A stretch of 64,000 bases of DNA from Linyphia triangularis. Taxonomy: Eukaryota; Arthropoda; Arachnida; Araneae; Linyphiidae. This document shows, piece by piece, positions 12,786-25,079 of the stretch (its first letter is position 1; each line of letters starts with the position of its first letter). The notes under the pieces are model-generated. The model made no database searches. It had not been told where the DNA came from and saw nothing but the letters and a program-made list of their open reading frames with translations. The DNA is taken from assembly GCA_963978545.1 (NCBI GenBank), contig OZ021723.1, positions 48,190,569 through 48,254,568 of the forward strand. The letters are read 5' to 3'. The position numbers were made by a program, and so were the translations under genes.

Positions 12786-15700
12786 GTCCACATCGGGATA
12801 GGATAGTTTTGATCGATATTGACCAGAGTATTGGTGCTATTGGGGTAGTTCCATAGTAATTGAAATTCAAAATTTTCTTTGAATATTTTTTTCTGGGATT
12901 TAAAAAGGCACCAAAATATCACCAAATCCATAAATACCATCCTCATAAGGAACACTGTAATCTATCAAGTTGCGTTCTAAAATAAAATACATATTTATTA
13001 AAAATTATATGTTAAATACGCTATCGTAATACGAAGGTTAAATCATTTTTGTAGTCTTAATGTTTTTAGCCAAGCTAGTAGTCCCATTACAACTAAAAGA
13101 ACAGCATTCAATTGGTTATATCCTAAATAATTTGAGAATAGTAGAAGGCGTTGAGAATTTTCTTCGTTTCTTATTGGCAGCATTTTTTCCTACCAAACTA
13201 TTTTTTCCTAGTTTTCTGTCCTACTTATAGGGGGTATTTTTTCACACGAAAAAATTATTAAGTGGTTGCGCTACTTTATTGTATTAAATTATTATTAAAA
13301 ACTTTTAGAATTAATTTTTACTTTATTAAATACTCATTTTCATAGGTTGATATCATTTCTTTGTTATGCATATTAATATTTATAAATTTGAAGAATTTCC
13401 TCTAACACCTTCTTAATAATGAGCTCAACAGAATTTGAAATATTTTAGTGATAATTTGTGAAACTTTAAAAAAGCATAATGAAATTTCAGTCATTTTCAA
13501 TTCTTAACTCATTTAAGGGAAGATGAGGAAAATTATGCATTTTTTAACTGTAAATTTTCATCAAAGAGTGAGATCGTTTAAATTATTCCACACACAATTT
13601 AAAACATTATATCTGTTTCCCAATTAATTTACTACAAAATTTTAAAATCAGAGTCAAATATTACTGAAAGATCCATCTTAGATACAAAGTAATTTTAAAT
13701 TAGTTCTTAACATTCAATTCCAAACTAAAAATTGTAGCATTGTGCTATGTATATGTGTAAAATAGTTTTACAATACCAGTTCTAGAACAAGATAAATTGT
13801 TTTACTACAGAAGATCACAAGGGAGCCCTAGATACAAACTGAAGTTATTAGTCAAAAATGATTTATCCTTCATACTGTAATTTAGCGGATATTAATTACA
13901 TCTAAAAGAGTATTGCTTGGTGGCTGTGAACTAGCTATTTTATCGATACGCCCTTTTTATAATGACAGCCCCAATCTTGCAAAATAGTTATTGGGTTGGG
14001 CTTTACTTGTATCGATTTACTCCTGGAAAGTTTGATGCGTGTGGATATTTTGTGCTTGAATTGAGTATTGGTTTGACCATAGGGTAACATATCCTTTCAT
14101 AATTTCGATATGATTTCAAAAGGCAGTGTTATGTTTGTATTTAATTAAAAAAGAAGATTTTAATTTGCTGAACATTGCCTGGAGAACCAGATGAATAGGG
14201 TGTGAGATCAATTATGGGTGAAAGCCATAATGACACATAATGAAGGGTTATGCGAAACAATTTTGTAAGAAAAAAATTAGTATTAACCAGACTTTCCATT
14301 ACACTTCTTCTTATTAGATAATATGTTCAAGTAAGTTAAATTTGAAAGGAAATAAAAGTTAAGTACGTATTTATTTCTTTTGTCAAACGTTAATTTATTT
14401 CTTAACTTATTTTTATATAATTTAATTTCGTATGGCTTTCCACTACATTAATTTTACTTCTGATTAAAATTTAGGTAAAATGTTTATGTAGGTTAAACTT
14501 ACAAGATAACAAAATTAAAACAATTCTTCATTTTGTAACTCCCGTACGTAAGTTGTCATAAATTCAGTTTTAGACTCAAACGTAACATTTTAGTAAAGTG
14601 GTCAGCAACCTTTTTCCAGCAAATTCCCAAAAGATTCAATTAAAATTTTTTATACAGTATCGATGGCTGCAACTAAAAATTTATATTGTCTTTAAATTGT
14701 CTTAGTTAAAAATTGTGTAAATCAAACAAATTATTTTTTATTAGAAATGACACTAAAATTTTCTCATAATTTATTTAAGGTGTACGTATACCCTACAATT
14801 AAGGAAAATCGTACAGAATATTTTTTTTGTTTTGTTATTATATCATAATATTCTCTGATACTTAAGCTTTCAAACAATACTAAACTTTCGAAAGTATCCT
14901 TAATATTTTTTAAGTTACAATCAATTATAGGTAGGTACTACCGCTGTTAAGTACTACGTTTCTAAAACTTTAAATCTGTTTTCAGACGAACTGTATTTTG
15001 ACTATGTCACGGTTTATTCAAACAATGATAATTATATATTTTTTTACATCATAGTAATCTACATAATATGTTAGATGTTTTGAAACACAATTATATAAAA
15101 TTGGTTGCGAAATTGATTTTTTAGTGATTTTTAAAGTTTAGAATTCTTTGAAAATATTGATTTTTTTTCCAAGTTTTTGCAGAAAATAAATTGTAGAAAA
15201 AAAAAAAAAAAAAGAAAAAAAAAAACTATTTAATGTTTAAAACTTAATTGAGTATCAAAACATTAAAAATAATATTTCGAATGATTTCCAAGTGAAATTG
15301 CCTTTCTAAGTAAATTAGAATTTGATGTATCATTGTTTGAAAAAGGTACTAATTAGGTAATAGACGCTTACTTAACTAATTAATAATGGCGAAATGTGAA
15401 TTTTTTTAGGAAACTATTGCAATCATACACTCTCTAATGTAAAAAAAAATTAGATTTTTTGACTCAGAATAAAAATAAAAAAAAAATTTCTAGGGTATAC
15501 ATACACCTTAAGTTGAAACTACAAATTTAAAGCTATGTCACTTTTCTTTTTGGATGCACTTTTCGCCAGAAACAAGGGCTTTGAGTCAGCTGATCTACTC
15601 CTTTTTAAGTCAATGAAGAAGAAATGACAAATATCGATTGCTATATAAATCCGCATAAATGGAAAATTTTGGGTTTGTTGGTTGATATAGATGTTATCAA

Positions 15701-16775
15701 TTGCAAAAGCTACACTAGAAGTATGTTGCACCGAAACAATAATTGAAACTCGCATATAATATTAGATGGAATCTCTTCCTGGTGATAGCTGAAGGGGACA
15801 ATATTCTGTAATTGTGGATCTTTGATTAATAATACTTGTTCTGAACACATATTAAATAATATTTTTTCAATTACCTGCCAAATAAAGTTAATTCTCAGGC
15901 AAAACAAACGTGTAATGCATGAAACAAATAAATATTTAAAGGTAGTTATCTAAAACACACAGAAATATCAGTCACCATATTTGCGCAATTGGCCATCTAT
16001 AAACGCCAGTTTGAAAATACTGTTTAATATCTACATATTTATTTTTTATTTTACGGCGAAGATTTATTAATAAAAAATTTAACTTATACAATAGTACTAT
16101 TGAAGGAAAAGTGATCTTATCGTGTTGATGTAATTAATCAATTGCACTTTCGGTCTAAATTATCCCATTCAGTCTTCAAAATATATAAATTCGTAAATAT
16201 ATAATAAATTTGAGCTACTTTTAAAATAAATTAGTGATTGTTTAAAATTGCATTTCTGTTTGAGTTTGGAAACATTCGATGAGGTCTCACGTTGAGGCTA
16301 AATACCCAATGGCATTTAGGACAACTGGATTTTGCAAATATTAATTGGCCCATGACACTAAACACATATCTACCCTTGTTCCTTAATACGAATTTTTTTG
16401 TTGCACTATCTCGGCCAATTTTTTACAATTTCATTGCAAACAGCAGAATCTGGATTAGAATTTGTACATCTTATGCATATAAATGCGCCAGTCCAATCAG
16501 CTTGAAAGTCTAATAGTTCTTCAGTTTTTTTTAATTCTGGACACCAGGCTAACAGGATTCAAATTTGCCGACTACTGTTCCAGTACGTTGTTAAAAATTA
16601 AAGTGGAATAATGTTTTAACGAAATTAACCAAATATAATTTAGAAGCGCTTAAAGATAATTCATCACACTTTCACCAAACTTTTAAAGCCGCTTTCTACA
16701 ATTGTTGAAAAAACTTTTAAGTCCCCAGCTAAATCCTCTTTTAATCCTCATAACGTTGTAAGACAGCCTTTATTA
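12786..16775. other. AT-rich spacer, nothing recognised
   Basis: About 4 kb with scattered A/T runs (A-rich tract at about 15198-15227) and no supported gene. A phrase resembling a hAT end (GTGGTCAGCAACCTTTTTCC) lies near 14598 without a visible partner. Confidence 0.4.
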
Positions 16776-17052
16776 TAGGTACTGGCCAATTCCTCTCAGT
16801 GCTGGACAAAATATATTGGAAGTTTTGAAATGTTGGGGCACAGTTTTAAAATAAAAATATTTTATTTTTAAGAAAGAATGAAGGGCCAAAAAAAAAAAAA
16901 AAAAGGAAAAAAAAAAAAAAAAAAGCGCGTTGTTTTTGACATGCTTATTTAAAAAAAAAATCAGGTATTTTGGAAGGATGCTCGAGTTTTCACTCAGAAT
17001 TGGCCAACTTCTTTTTCTGACATTGGCCAATACTGCTGTACTACTTGGGATA
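16776..17052 (+). repeat. Dispersed repeat family R, copy 2
   Basis: This is homologous to the complement of 12500-12785, in inverted orientation about 4 kb away. It contains two expanded A tracts (about 16890-16923) absent from copy 1. Confidence 0.7.
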
Positions 17053-17492
17053 TAAGTAAAATAGAATAGAATTGATTAACGAACAGCAAATATTCAGTTT
17101 TGGCCTCAACCTAGTTGGCATAACACACAATTGTAAATTAATGAACTTATGTAACAATAATTTCTATGACTGTTTTCTATTTACAGAGAAATCTTTCTAG
17201 TTTAAGCAATTCTAGAGTATTTCACATAATCACATCATGATAAATAGATACATAGGATAATATGACGGGTAATTATAATTGAATTGGGAAACGAAAATAT
17301 TTGCACACAATAATGAATTTTACAAACGATAATTTATTAAATATACATTATATTCAAAATGAAAAATAACAACAAATGCAATAGAAGAGAATTCCATTAA
17401 TTCATAACAACACATAATAGTGAAGCTACATGAAACCATTTTCATAACTGAAAACAAATAAATTTTTGATTGTTTTGTTAAATAGAAGTAGT
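17053..17492. other. AT-rich spacer, nothing recognised
   Basis: No feature seen. Confidence 0.5.
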
Positions 17493-17699
17493 GTAATCTT
17501 TTTGATTGGTTGGTTGTTTTCAGATTATCTGGCACCGTCAGCAACTCTAGGGCTATAATGCACCAAAACATTCGTCATTAGACAAGCCAACATACATTTA
17601 CAAACACCCATGCCTAACACGGAACTCGAACCCGCAACCTCGCGGTCTAGAAGCTAGCACGCTAACCACTATACCGTTTGGTCGGCGTAACCTTTTTGA
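17493..17699 (-). mobile_element. tRNA-derived SINE, copy 1, with target-site duplication
   Basis: The 13-base duplication GTAATCTTTTTGA (17493-17505) recurs at 17687-17699 with one mismatch. The 181-base body reads on the minus strand as a tRNA-like head, GCCGACCAAACGGTATAGTG, with an A box (TAGTGGTTAGCGTG) and a B box (GGTTCGAGTTC). It ends in a CCAA-type tail (TTGGTTGGTTG on the plus strand). It belongs to the same family as 27195-27406. An internal RNA polymerase III promoter is expected. Confidence 0.92.
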
Positions 17700-19403
17700 A
17701 AATTCGACAAGTGAAAATCCTTTCCACTGGTTAACAATTAAATCATCAAACGGTTATAAAAACAATCAAATTTTCTTTTATAGCTTTTGTACTGAAATGG
17801 TCTTTGTAAGTAATTTACCTCCTTTAAAATTTAATGTGTTTCTCTTAAGATGACCAAGATACAAATTAGTTTCAAAGTATGTTATACTATTATATTCTAA
17901 TACAAAGTAGTAACTTATTGACTATTCAAATATCGCACCACTATAGCCTTTTTGTTTTTTGACAACAGATGAGTATGAATTAAGTATGTTGGAACTAGAT
18001 ATTTGCTTTTATTTTTTAAAAAGTAGTTTCGAAATTTAAACTGTCTGCATAATAACTAAGTAAGTAAGGGTTATTTAAATAACTCTTACTTACTTAGTTA
18101 TATGGTTTTGTTCACCTCGATAATAAGTTGTCAATCAATATTATAGTCTTTCTAATGTGTTTCACAAAATAATTTGTATGAGGTCTTTAGATTTTTTTGT
18201 TTTAAGTTTTGCTACTACATTGGTAGAAAAACAGTTTTAAGAAAATAAATGTTCATTGAGCCTTCATAGAAGCATATACATGAAGGCGATACTCTCATCT
18301 TAATCTGCTTAACAAGCTTTCTCGGCAAAATAAAAAATGATAGTTAGGAGAAATGACGGACAATTACCGAAACTATGACCTGATGGCTAACGTACCAGAT
18401 ACAAAAAAAAAATTAAAAAAAATAAAAAAAAAAATGCTATTTTTTCAGTGATTTCTGGCAGAAACTTAAATAATTGTGTTCTTTCAGAATAGATACTACT
18501 TTGTTAAAAATACATATTTGTTAAAAATAACCCGGAAAAGTATTGAACAAATTTCTAAAACTATTAACGTCGTGAGTGTTTCCAGAACATTTTTGGACTT
18601 TTAAGGAGATTCTAATAACATCGCAGCTCAACGTCAGAGTGTAATGTATCAGCTGATGAAAGTGAAAAATAACTCCATTATCTAATGAACATAAAAAAGA
18701 AAAAGAACTGAAAGCCACCGCCATTATGTGAATAATGATTCAGCTTTTATTAACCGACTGCTTTGCAAGCTCAAGATACCAAGACTAAGAGGGAAACCGG
18801 AATTGTATGAGATAGCCGACTCTAAAATCGTGCATATTACGAGCGATCGGAAACACGTGACTATTTCTGTCACAGGTTTAACTGCGACTGCTAGTGGCAG
18901 GAAGTAAACAGTCATCGAAATGTTTAGTTCGTTTGTGATATAGATTGATCCAGTGGAATTCTTGAATTTGTATCGGTTGATGTCTTTAAACTGAATTTAA
19001 TTGTAATTGTTTCAGTTGAGTTATTTTTAGCTCTGTTTTTTAATGTGAGAGTGACTGGCTCTGGAACTTTTTATAGTTATAATGGATATATTTTTGCATG
19101 TTATAGTTTTGTTTGAAATTAAGGTATGATGCTGTATTACTTTTACTTTATTTCTATTTTGCTGGTGTTCATTGGATTGTTTAAATGTTTAGCATTTCAT
19201 AAAATAAGTAAATTAAAAAAAAAAAAAAAATATTTAAGCAATTAAATGATATTCTTTTTATCCTGTTAATCTTCAACTTCATAAACTGTTTTGAGCTTGT
19301 AATCTGCTAGAAATTGTATTTAAAATACAGCCATAATAAGTACTACTTAAAACAACTTCGAACTTTCGACTAACTATGGAGATAATTTTGCATGAAATAC
19401 TGC
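17700..19403. other. AT-rich spacer, nothing else recognised
   Basis: Apart from the 18052-18101 palindrome and A-rich runs near 18399-18434 and 19215-19230, nothing is supported. Confidence 0.45.
18052..18101. repeat. 50-bp palindrome
   Basis: ATAACTAAGTAAGTAAGGGT and its complement meet at TTTAAA with essentially no loop and one mismatched pair. There is no U-tract or coding context to make it a terminator. Confidence 0.9.
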
Positions 19404-19906
<503 letters not shown>

Positions 19907-19961
19907 TTATTTTAATTTTCAAAACCAATGAAATACTTTAATTATCTTTTATTACACATCG

Positions 19962-20172
19962 AAAAGAAAAAATTTAAAATGTAATAACACTTTTACGAGC
20001 TGATGTTAGAAAATCTTAGTTGAACAAAATATTCTCACTTTCTACGATATATATATATACACACAAAATTCACTGCGGTTCAAAAATCGTAGAAAGTGAG
20101 AAAATTTTGTTCAACTAAGATTTTCAAACATCAGCTCGTAAAAGTGTTATTACATTTTAAATTTTTTCTTTT
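19962..20172. repeat. Long hairpin: 87-bp arms, 37-bp loop
   Basis: Arm 19962-20048 is complementary to 20086-20172 with about two mismatches. The loop includes a short (AT)n/ACAC run. Such a structure could arise from a MITE or a template-switch duplication. No terminal duplication is obvious. Confidence 0.9.
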
Positions 20173-20759
20173 TGAAATAATTTTATGATGATCTTTCCAT
20201 TTTGGAAGACTCGGGGTCTTAAAATGTTTTTGTAAAATGATCTGAATTGGCGTCTGTGAACAGAACGAATACTCCTATGATGTTCAAATTTGGTATACAA
20301 GTAATCGCTCTTGCACAATGCTACCTGTCGTTTAAATATTTAGATTTTTCAGCAATTGTAAAAAAAAAAATCGTCTCTAGCTATTCTTATAAAAATCCTC
20401 CCCACCATCGAAATTCATGTAAAAATTCTCAAATGGATTAAAAAGTTAGAAAATGATTTTTTCCCCAAGAAATGTATGTAAAAACCATTTTCCCACAACA
20501 GTAATAAATTTACTGAAACGGAGAAATTAAAAAAATAAGTACAAAAATGCAAAACGTATTGCAGCAGTCTATTTCAAAAAATTACCAGTACTTTATTGTT
20601 TAATGGATTGCTGTATGATGTTCTATATCCCATGTTCTTTTTAATTGTGTGTATTCACATCAATAACAGTGTATTACTTGGATTTGGAGATAATTTAAGA
20701 AAAGTATACTACAGAAATAGACTTGAAATTTTAAGTGTAGTCAATGCTAGAAATGTGGG
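20173..20759. other. AT-rich spacer, nothing recognised
   Basis: No feature seen. Confidence 0.5.
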
Positions 20760-21499
20760 CAGACGCGGGTTGACGCGTCCCCCCACTTTTCAAGAAAATA
20801 CCCATGCGTCCGTCCCCCCCCCCCCCCCACTTCTAAAACACTGAAATCCATCCCCCCACTTTTAAAAACATTCAATTTGTCTAAAAACTACTAAGGAAAA
20901 ATTACATTAACCTTTAAATGTAGTGACACTGAAAGAAAATGATTTAAAGTTTTCAAATATAAAAAAAAAAACCTCTTTAAGGTAAAAATATCATACATGT
21001 AATATACTACTTTGTATAACGATATAGGTATTTTTATTAAATGCTGTTACACTTGGCCAATTTTTAACTTTGAAGGAACTTTCTTATAAGTTAAATTTCT
21101 ATTCTTGTTTCATATAAAGACAAGCTGTTTTTTTTTTTTTTTAAACCATTTTAGAATTACTCTATTAATTTAATATCATGAAAGTATGCAAATTTAGAAG
21201 CCCTATTTAAATCTAAATAAACATTTATATATATAATGTTGAATTATTACTTCACTTTATCTCTTACTTCCAAGTAAAAAAACTAAGTCGCAGAACATTC
21301 ATTAAAAAAGCAATACATTTTGGACCCTTGTTCAATTGTATGTTAGGAAGTATAAATTATTTTCTTATTAGCAAATATTTTTACTATAAATTACGAAATT
21401 ATAAATTTATCTTTGTGGAGAGGGGTGGGGTGGGGGGTGCACTTTCACCAACCTTTAGACATCCCCCCTCCCACTTTTTTCCTCCCACTTCTACCACTG
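20760..21499. mobile_element. Possible hAT-like non-autonomous element
   Basis: The left end reads CAGACGCGGGTTGACGCGTC followed by C-rich tracts. The right end, complemented, begins CAGTGGTAGAAGTGGGAGG with G-rich tracts. The CAG start and GC-rich subterminal parts fit hAT MITEs. The flanking octamers AATGTGGG and AGTGTAGT agree at only five of eight bases, so the duplication is weak. Confidence 0.35.
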
Positions 21500-21816
21500 A
21501 GTGTAGTTGATGTAAATTATATATACTAGAGCATTGAAGATTGCTTAGTGGAATTACTTTTTTGTAATTTTATTAGTGTTAGATATTGTACTGTTTAGAC
21601 GTATAAGATTCCTTAGGTTTACGGGTGGATTCGTTATTTTAACGTGCTTACATTACGGTTTTCTCTTTTCTACAATGCATCACCTATTGTAAGCTATCAC
21701 AACCTAAAATTTTTGGACTATTTCTGATTTTTTAAAGTTTGATTTTCAAACAAATAACATAATATCTATTTTAAATTAGCTATTTATCAGACGCGATGAT
21801 CTAGACTTTAAATTGG

Positions 21817-21865
21817 TAGATCATTTTTAATTTTGGCATTGTATAAAAGGTAAAATAGGGAACGT

Positions 21866-21931
<66 letters not shown>

Positions 21932-21980
21932 ATGATCCCTATTTTACCTTTTATACAATGCCAAAATTGAAAATGATCTA
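21817..21980. repeat. Hairpin with (AT)n loop
   Basis: TAGATCATTTTTAATTTTGG and the following 33 bases (21817-21869) are complementary to 21929-21980 with a few mismatches. The loop is a 60-bp pure AT tract (21869-21928). Confidence 0.9.
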
Positions 21981-23999
21981 TGCATTGCCAATTTTTATAT
22001 TTATTAACAAAGCGCCGTTTCTCTTGCCAGCGTGTGCTTGGTATTAGCTTATAATTTTAAACATTAAAAACATATCTATCAGCCAAATATGTGGCAAACT
22101 ATTTTCCAAAATTTATTAATTAAAAATGAGTGAGAATTTATGCATTCACATCTAGATATCTTTTATCTATTCTGATTAAAACAGTTTTATTATTTATCAG
22201 AACAATTTTGGTAATAGGAAAGAGTTTCTTCAATGATCGATTAAATGCTATTTCAGCACGATTGGATTACGGCATGTTGTTTTATTAGTATTTCGTAAAA
22301 GCGACCTTTTAGTGAAAGTGACAGCCGTCAAAATTTTATAGAATGCATTGTCATCGATATCTGATCTATCTGCCAAGTTTCAGCCCGATTGGATGATGGC
22401 AAGGGGTTAATTAGGTCTCTGCAGATTTGCCCGTCATCGAAATACTCAGAGCCACACACAAAATTGAAGTTAATATAAAGGATTTAAAAACATCTGTGCA
22501 GGACAAAATTTCAAATTCAACCCAAATGTAATTTTTGAAGTTTTTAAATTTCAATCCAAATGTCTAAACTTTTTGTTTTAAAACTTATTGTTACGAAACG
22601 AAGTTATCGTTAGTATATTCTAATTTACTCCATAAAACTAACTTTTTTAATTCTTAAATAATAACTATTTTCATTATTTGTATCTCAGAACCAAACGAAG
22701 GTAAATCACAATTGAGCTAATCAATGGGACAAAATCCTGCTATGTATAACTCTACGTTAGAATTCTCACTGAAAGTTTTAGAATTTTCTAAAGTAAGTTA
22801 CTATGATACAGTTTGATGAAAAAAAAATAAAAAAAGGGAATTTTTGTGAGAAACGTGCCGATTTGACTTTGGATAAGAACATTATCATATTTTACGCATT
22901 CGTTATAGTATAATAAGTTTTCATACTACACACATGTTTTTTAAATCCTTATAGAAACTGTACCAATTAAAAATAATTTGTTTTTTTCTGACAACATACT
23001 ACTGACTGTTAATGATTACAGTATCGTACTTTACTTGAGTTTTTTGTTTAAGTTATTTTGATATAATTCGTACACTTTATTATTTTGTTTAAAAAGCCTT
23101 TCTGAGAGAAAAAAAAAACAAAACATTTCTTAATATATCGTTTGTATTATTTAATGAATTGAAAAACCTTTGCTTAAAAGTTTGAATAATTCTATGGTAA
23201 CCTGTTTCGTAGAGTTGAGTCTTTGCAAGAGTGGATGGTTAGTCAAAGCTTCTATCCCAACAAGTTCTGTGTAACTGGAATTATTGTGTGAGAGTTGAAA
23301 TTTGAAATGTAAGTTTCATAACTTAGATGTTTGAGTTTCTTCACCATATTTATAAATTATGAGGAAAAAATTTTCTGTTGTAAAAATTAATCTAATACCA
23401 GTTAAGTCGAATGGAAATAATTACATACAAATATACCAAACTTTTTTACTATATGTTATTTCCTTTTCGAAATAATTATCAAACGTTTAAATAGGCGTTG
23501 TTGATTCTAGTATATTTAATTATTATTGATTCAGAATATTTAAAAACTGTATGTATAATTAAGTAGTAACTGACACGTATTTGACCGGCATATTAGTGAT
23601 TATTACCTACCATACATAAAAGAATGAAATAATGATTTATCAATGACTTTTATGCTTTGTAAGTTATTTGTTATTTAGGTGATAAATATTTCTTAAATTC
23701 TCATGTATATTTATAAAATACAGATTAGAATTTAATATATTTTTAAAAATGGTAATGTTTGAAAATGAAATAAAATTTTCTAATTCCAATAAGTTATGTA
23801 TTTCAAATTCATAGTTTCATATGACAGAAAATCGAATGAATATTAATATTTACTGTTTCAGTTTCCTGTTTGTTTCTTCAAAGCACTAAAAGAAACTTTG
23901 ATAAGAACAGTAAAGAATTCCAGAAAGAGCAGAAAAGAATTAAGGAATCAAAGTTAAAAGCTCGAATATTCTTGAATTAGTTTGCCCACTGACTCGAAT
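21981..23999. other. AT-rich spacer, nothing recognised
   Basis: No supported gene. A stretch near 22290-22450 (CCAAGTTTCAGCCCGATTGG) has less AT bias and may be an old transposon, without visible ends. Confidence 0.4.
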
Positions 24000-24059
24000 C
24001 TTCCGAGCAAAGCTGTGATTGGCTGTTTTGTTCGTTCGGCTCGAGTTAGAAAGCAGACG

Positions 24060-24110
24060 ATGGCAGCAAAAACTTTAACTAATGGTCATCAAGTAATAAG
24101 ACAAATAGGC
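24060..24110 (+). CDS. Candidate first coding exon of an unidentified gene
   Basis: A 17-codon open exon, MAAKTLTNGHQVIRQIG, starts at ATG 24060 and ends at a strong consensus donor, GGC|GTAAGT (24111), in phase 0. It is preceded by a locally GC-richer stretch containing GATTGGCTG (an inverted CCAAT box, near 24018) and CTCGAG, which fits a promoter. I do not recognise the peptide and see no convincing acceptor-linked continuation downstream, so the rest of the gene may lie past a long intron. It could also be chance. Confidence 0.35.
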
Positions 24111-25079
24111 GTAAGTATATCATGAATAAAACATTTTATTAATTATCTCATTTCAAAATTATTCAATCAGTAAATTTGAATCTTTATATACTGTACATAT
24201 GGGTCATGCTCCCGAAACACTTGTTTTGCGTTTCACATTTTTAAGGTTTCTTTTAAAGTACATTTGGGTAATTTTTAGGAAGCTGAGAACCATATATTTA
24301 TAAAACTATGAAGGTTTATAAAGCACACGAATTTATTTTGAAGATAATTACGCTTAAACATGTCATCTAGGTAAAAAGTATTTTTAATATCCTAAATCAT
24401 GCAGAAATCATACACAAATTCCACTGTCTTATTTTCCTTTGAAGTTAATAATTAGGGAATAATACATTAAATACACCAAACTGTAAATTTTCAGCTTAAT
24501 TTTTAAAAATAAATAAATATTTTTAGATAATTACTATTTTTGTAGAATGGAAAACATATAATGGTTTTTTATACTTAAAATAAAACATATACTCAAAATA
24601 ACATTAATTTGTCAATATGTTGATAATACGAGTATTAAAAGTCGATTAATAAAATATTGAAAAATAAATGAATTAAGGATTTTAAAATTTAAGTATGAGA
24701 TAGTTATGTAATGGATGGTTGACATTTCAACATATTTTAGCAATTATAAAATCAAAGAATAATAATAATAATTTTTTTTTTTTAAATTACAAATTAAAAA
24801 CATAAGTTCATATAACAAAAGAATAAATTACATAATAAGTCTAAATGGAATTTAATATAGTTAATAAAGATAAAAGATAATAATGAGAGCAATGAAATAT
24901 TTTTAATAACCATCAGCTTCGGCAATAATAACTAAGATATATAAAGACTTCTAAGCAGTATTACTATTTCAATCTTAAGAAATTGTACATCTAACTCAAT
25001 AATATCCACCATCTTATCTTGAGTTTTATCATAAAAAATACAAAATATAAAATAGGCCACAAAAAAAAAAAAAAAATGT
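24111..25079. other. AT-rich stretch, possible intron of the 24060 exon
   Basis: No exon or repeat is evident apart from A/T runs. Confidence 0.3.

Noticed and set aside
14595..14640. hAT-like end GTGGTCAGCAACCTTTTTCC
   Set aside because: Single short resemblance without a matching opposite end.
17581..17686. Functional tRNA gene
   Set aside because: A and B boxes are present, but the anticodon arm does not pair and the unit has a SINE tail and target duplication.
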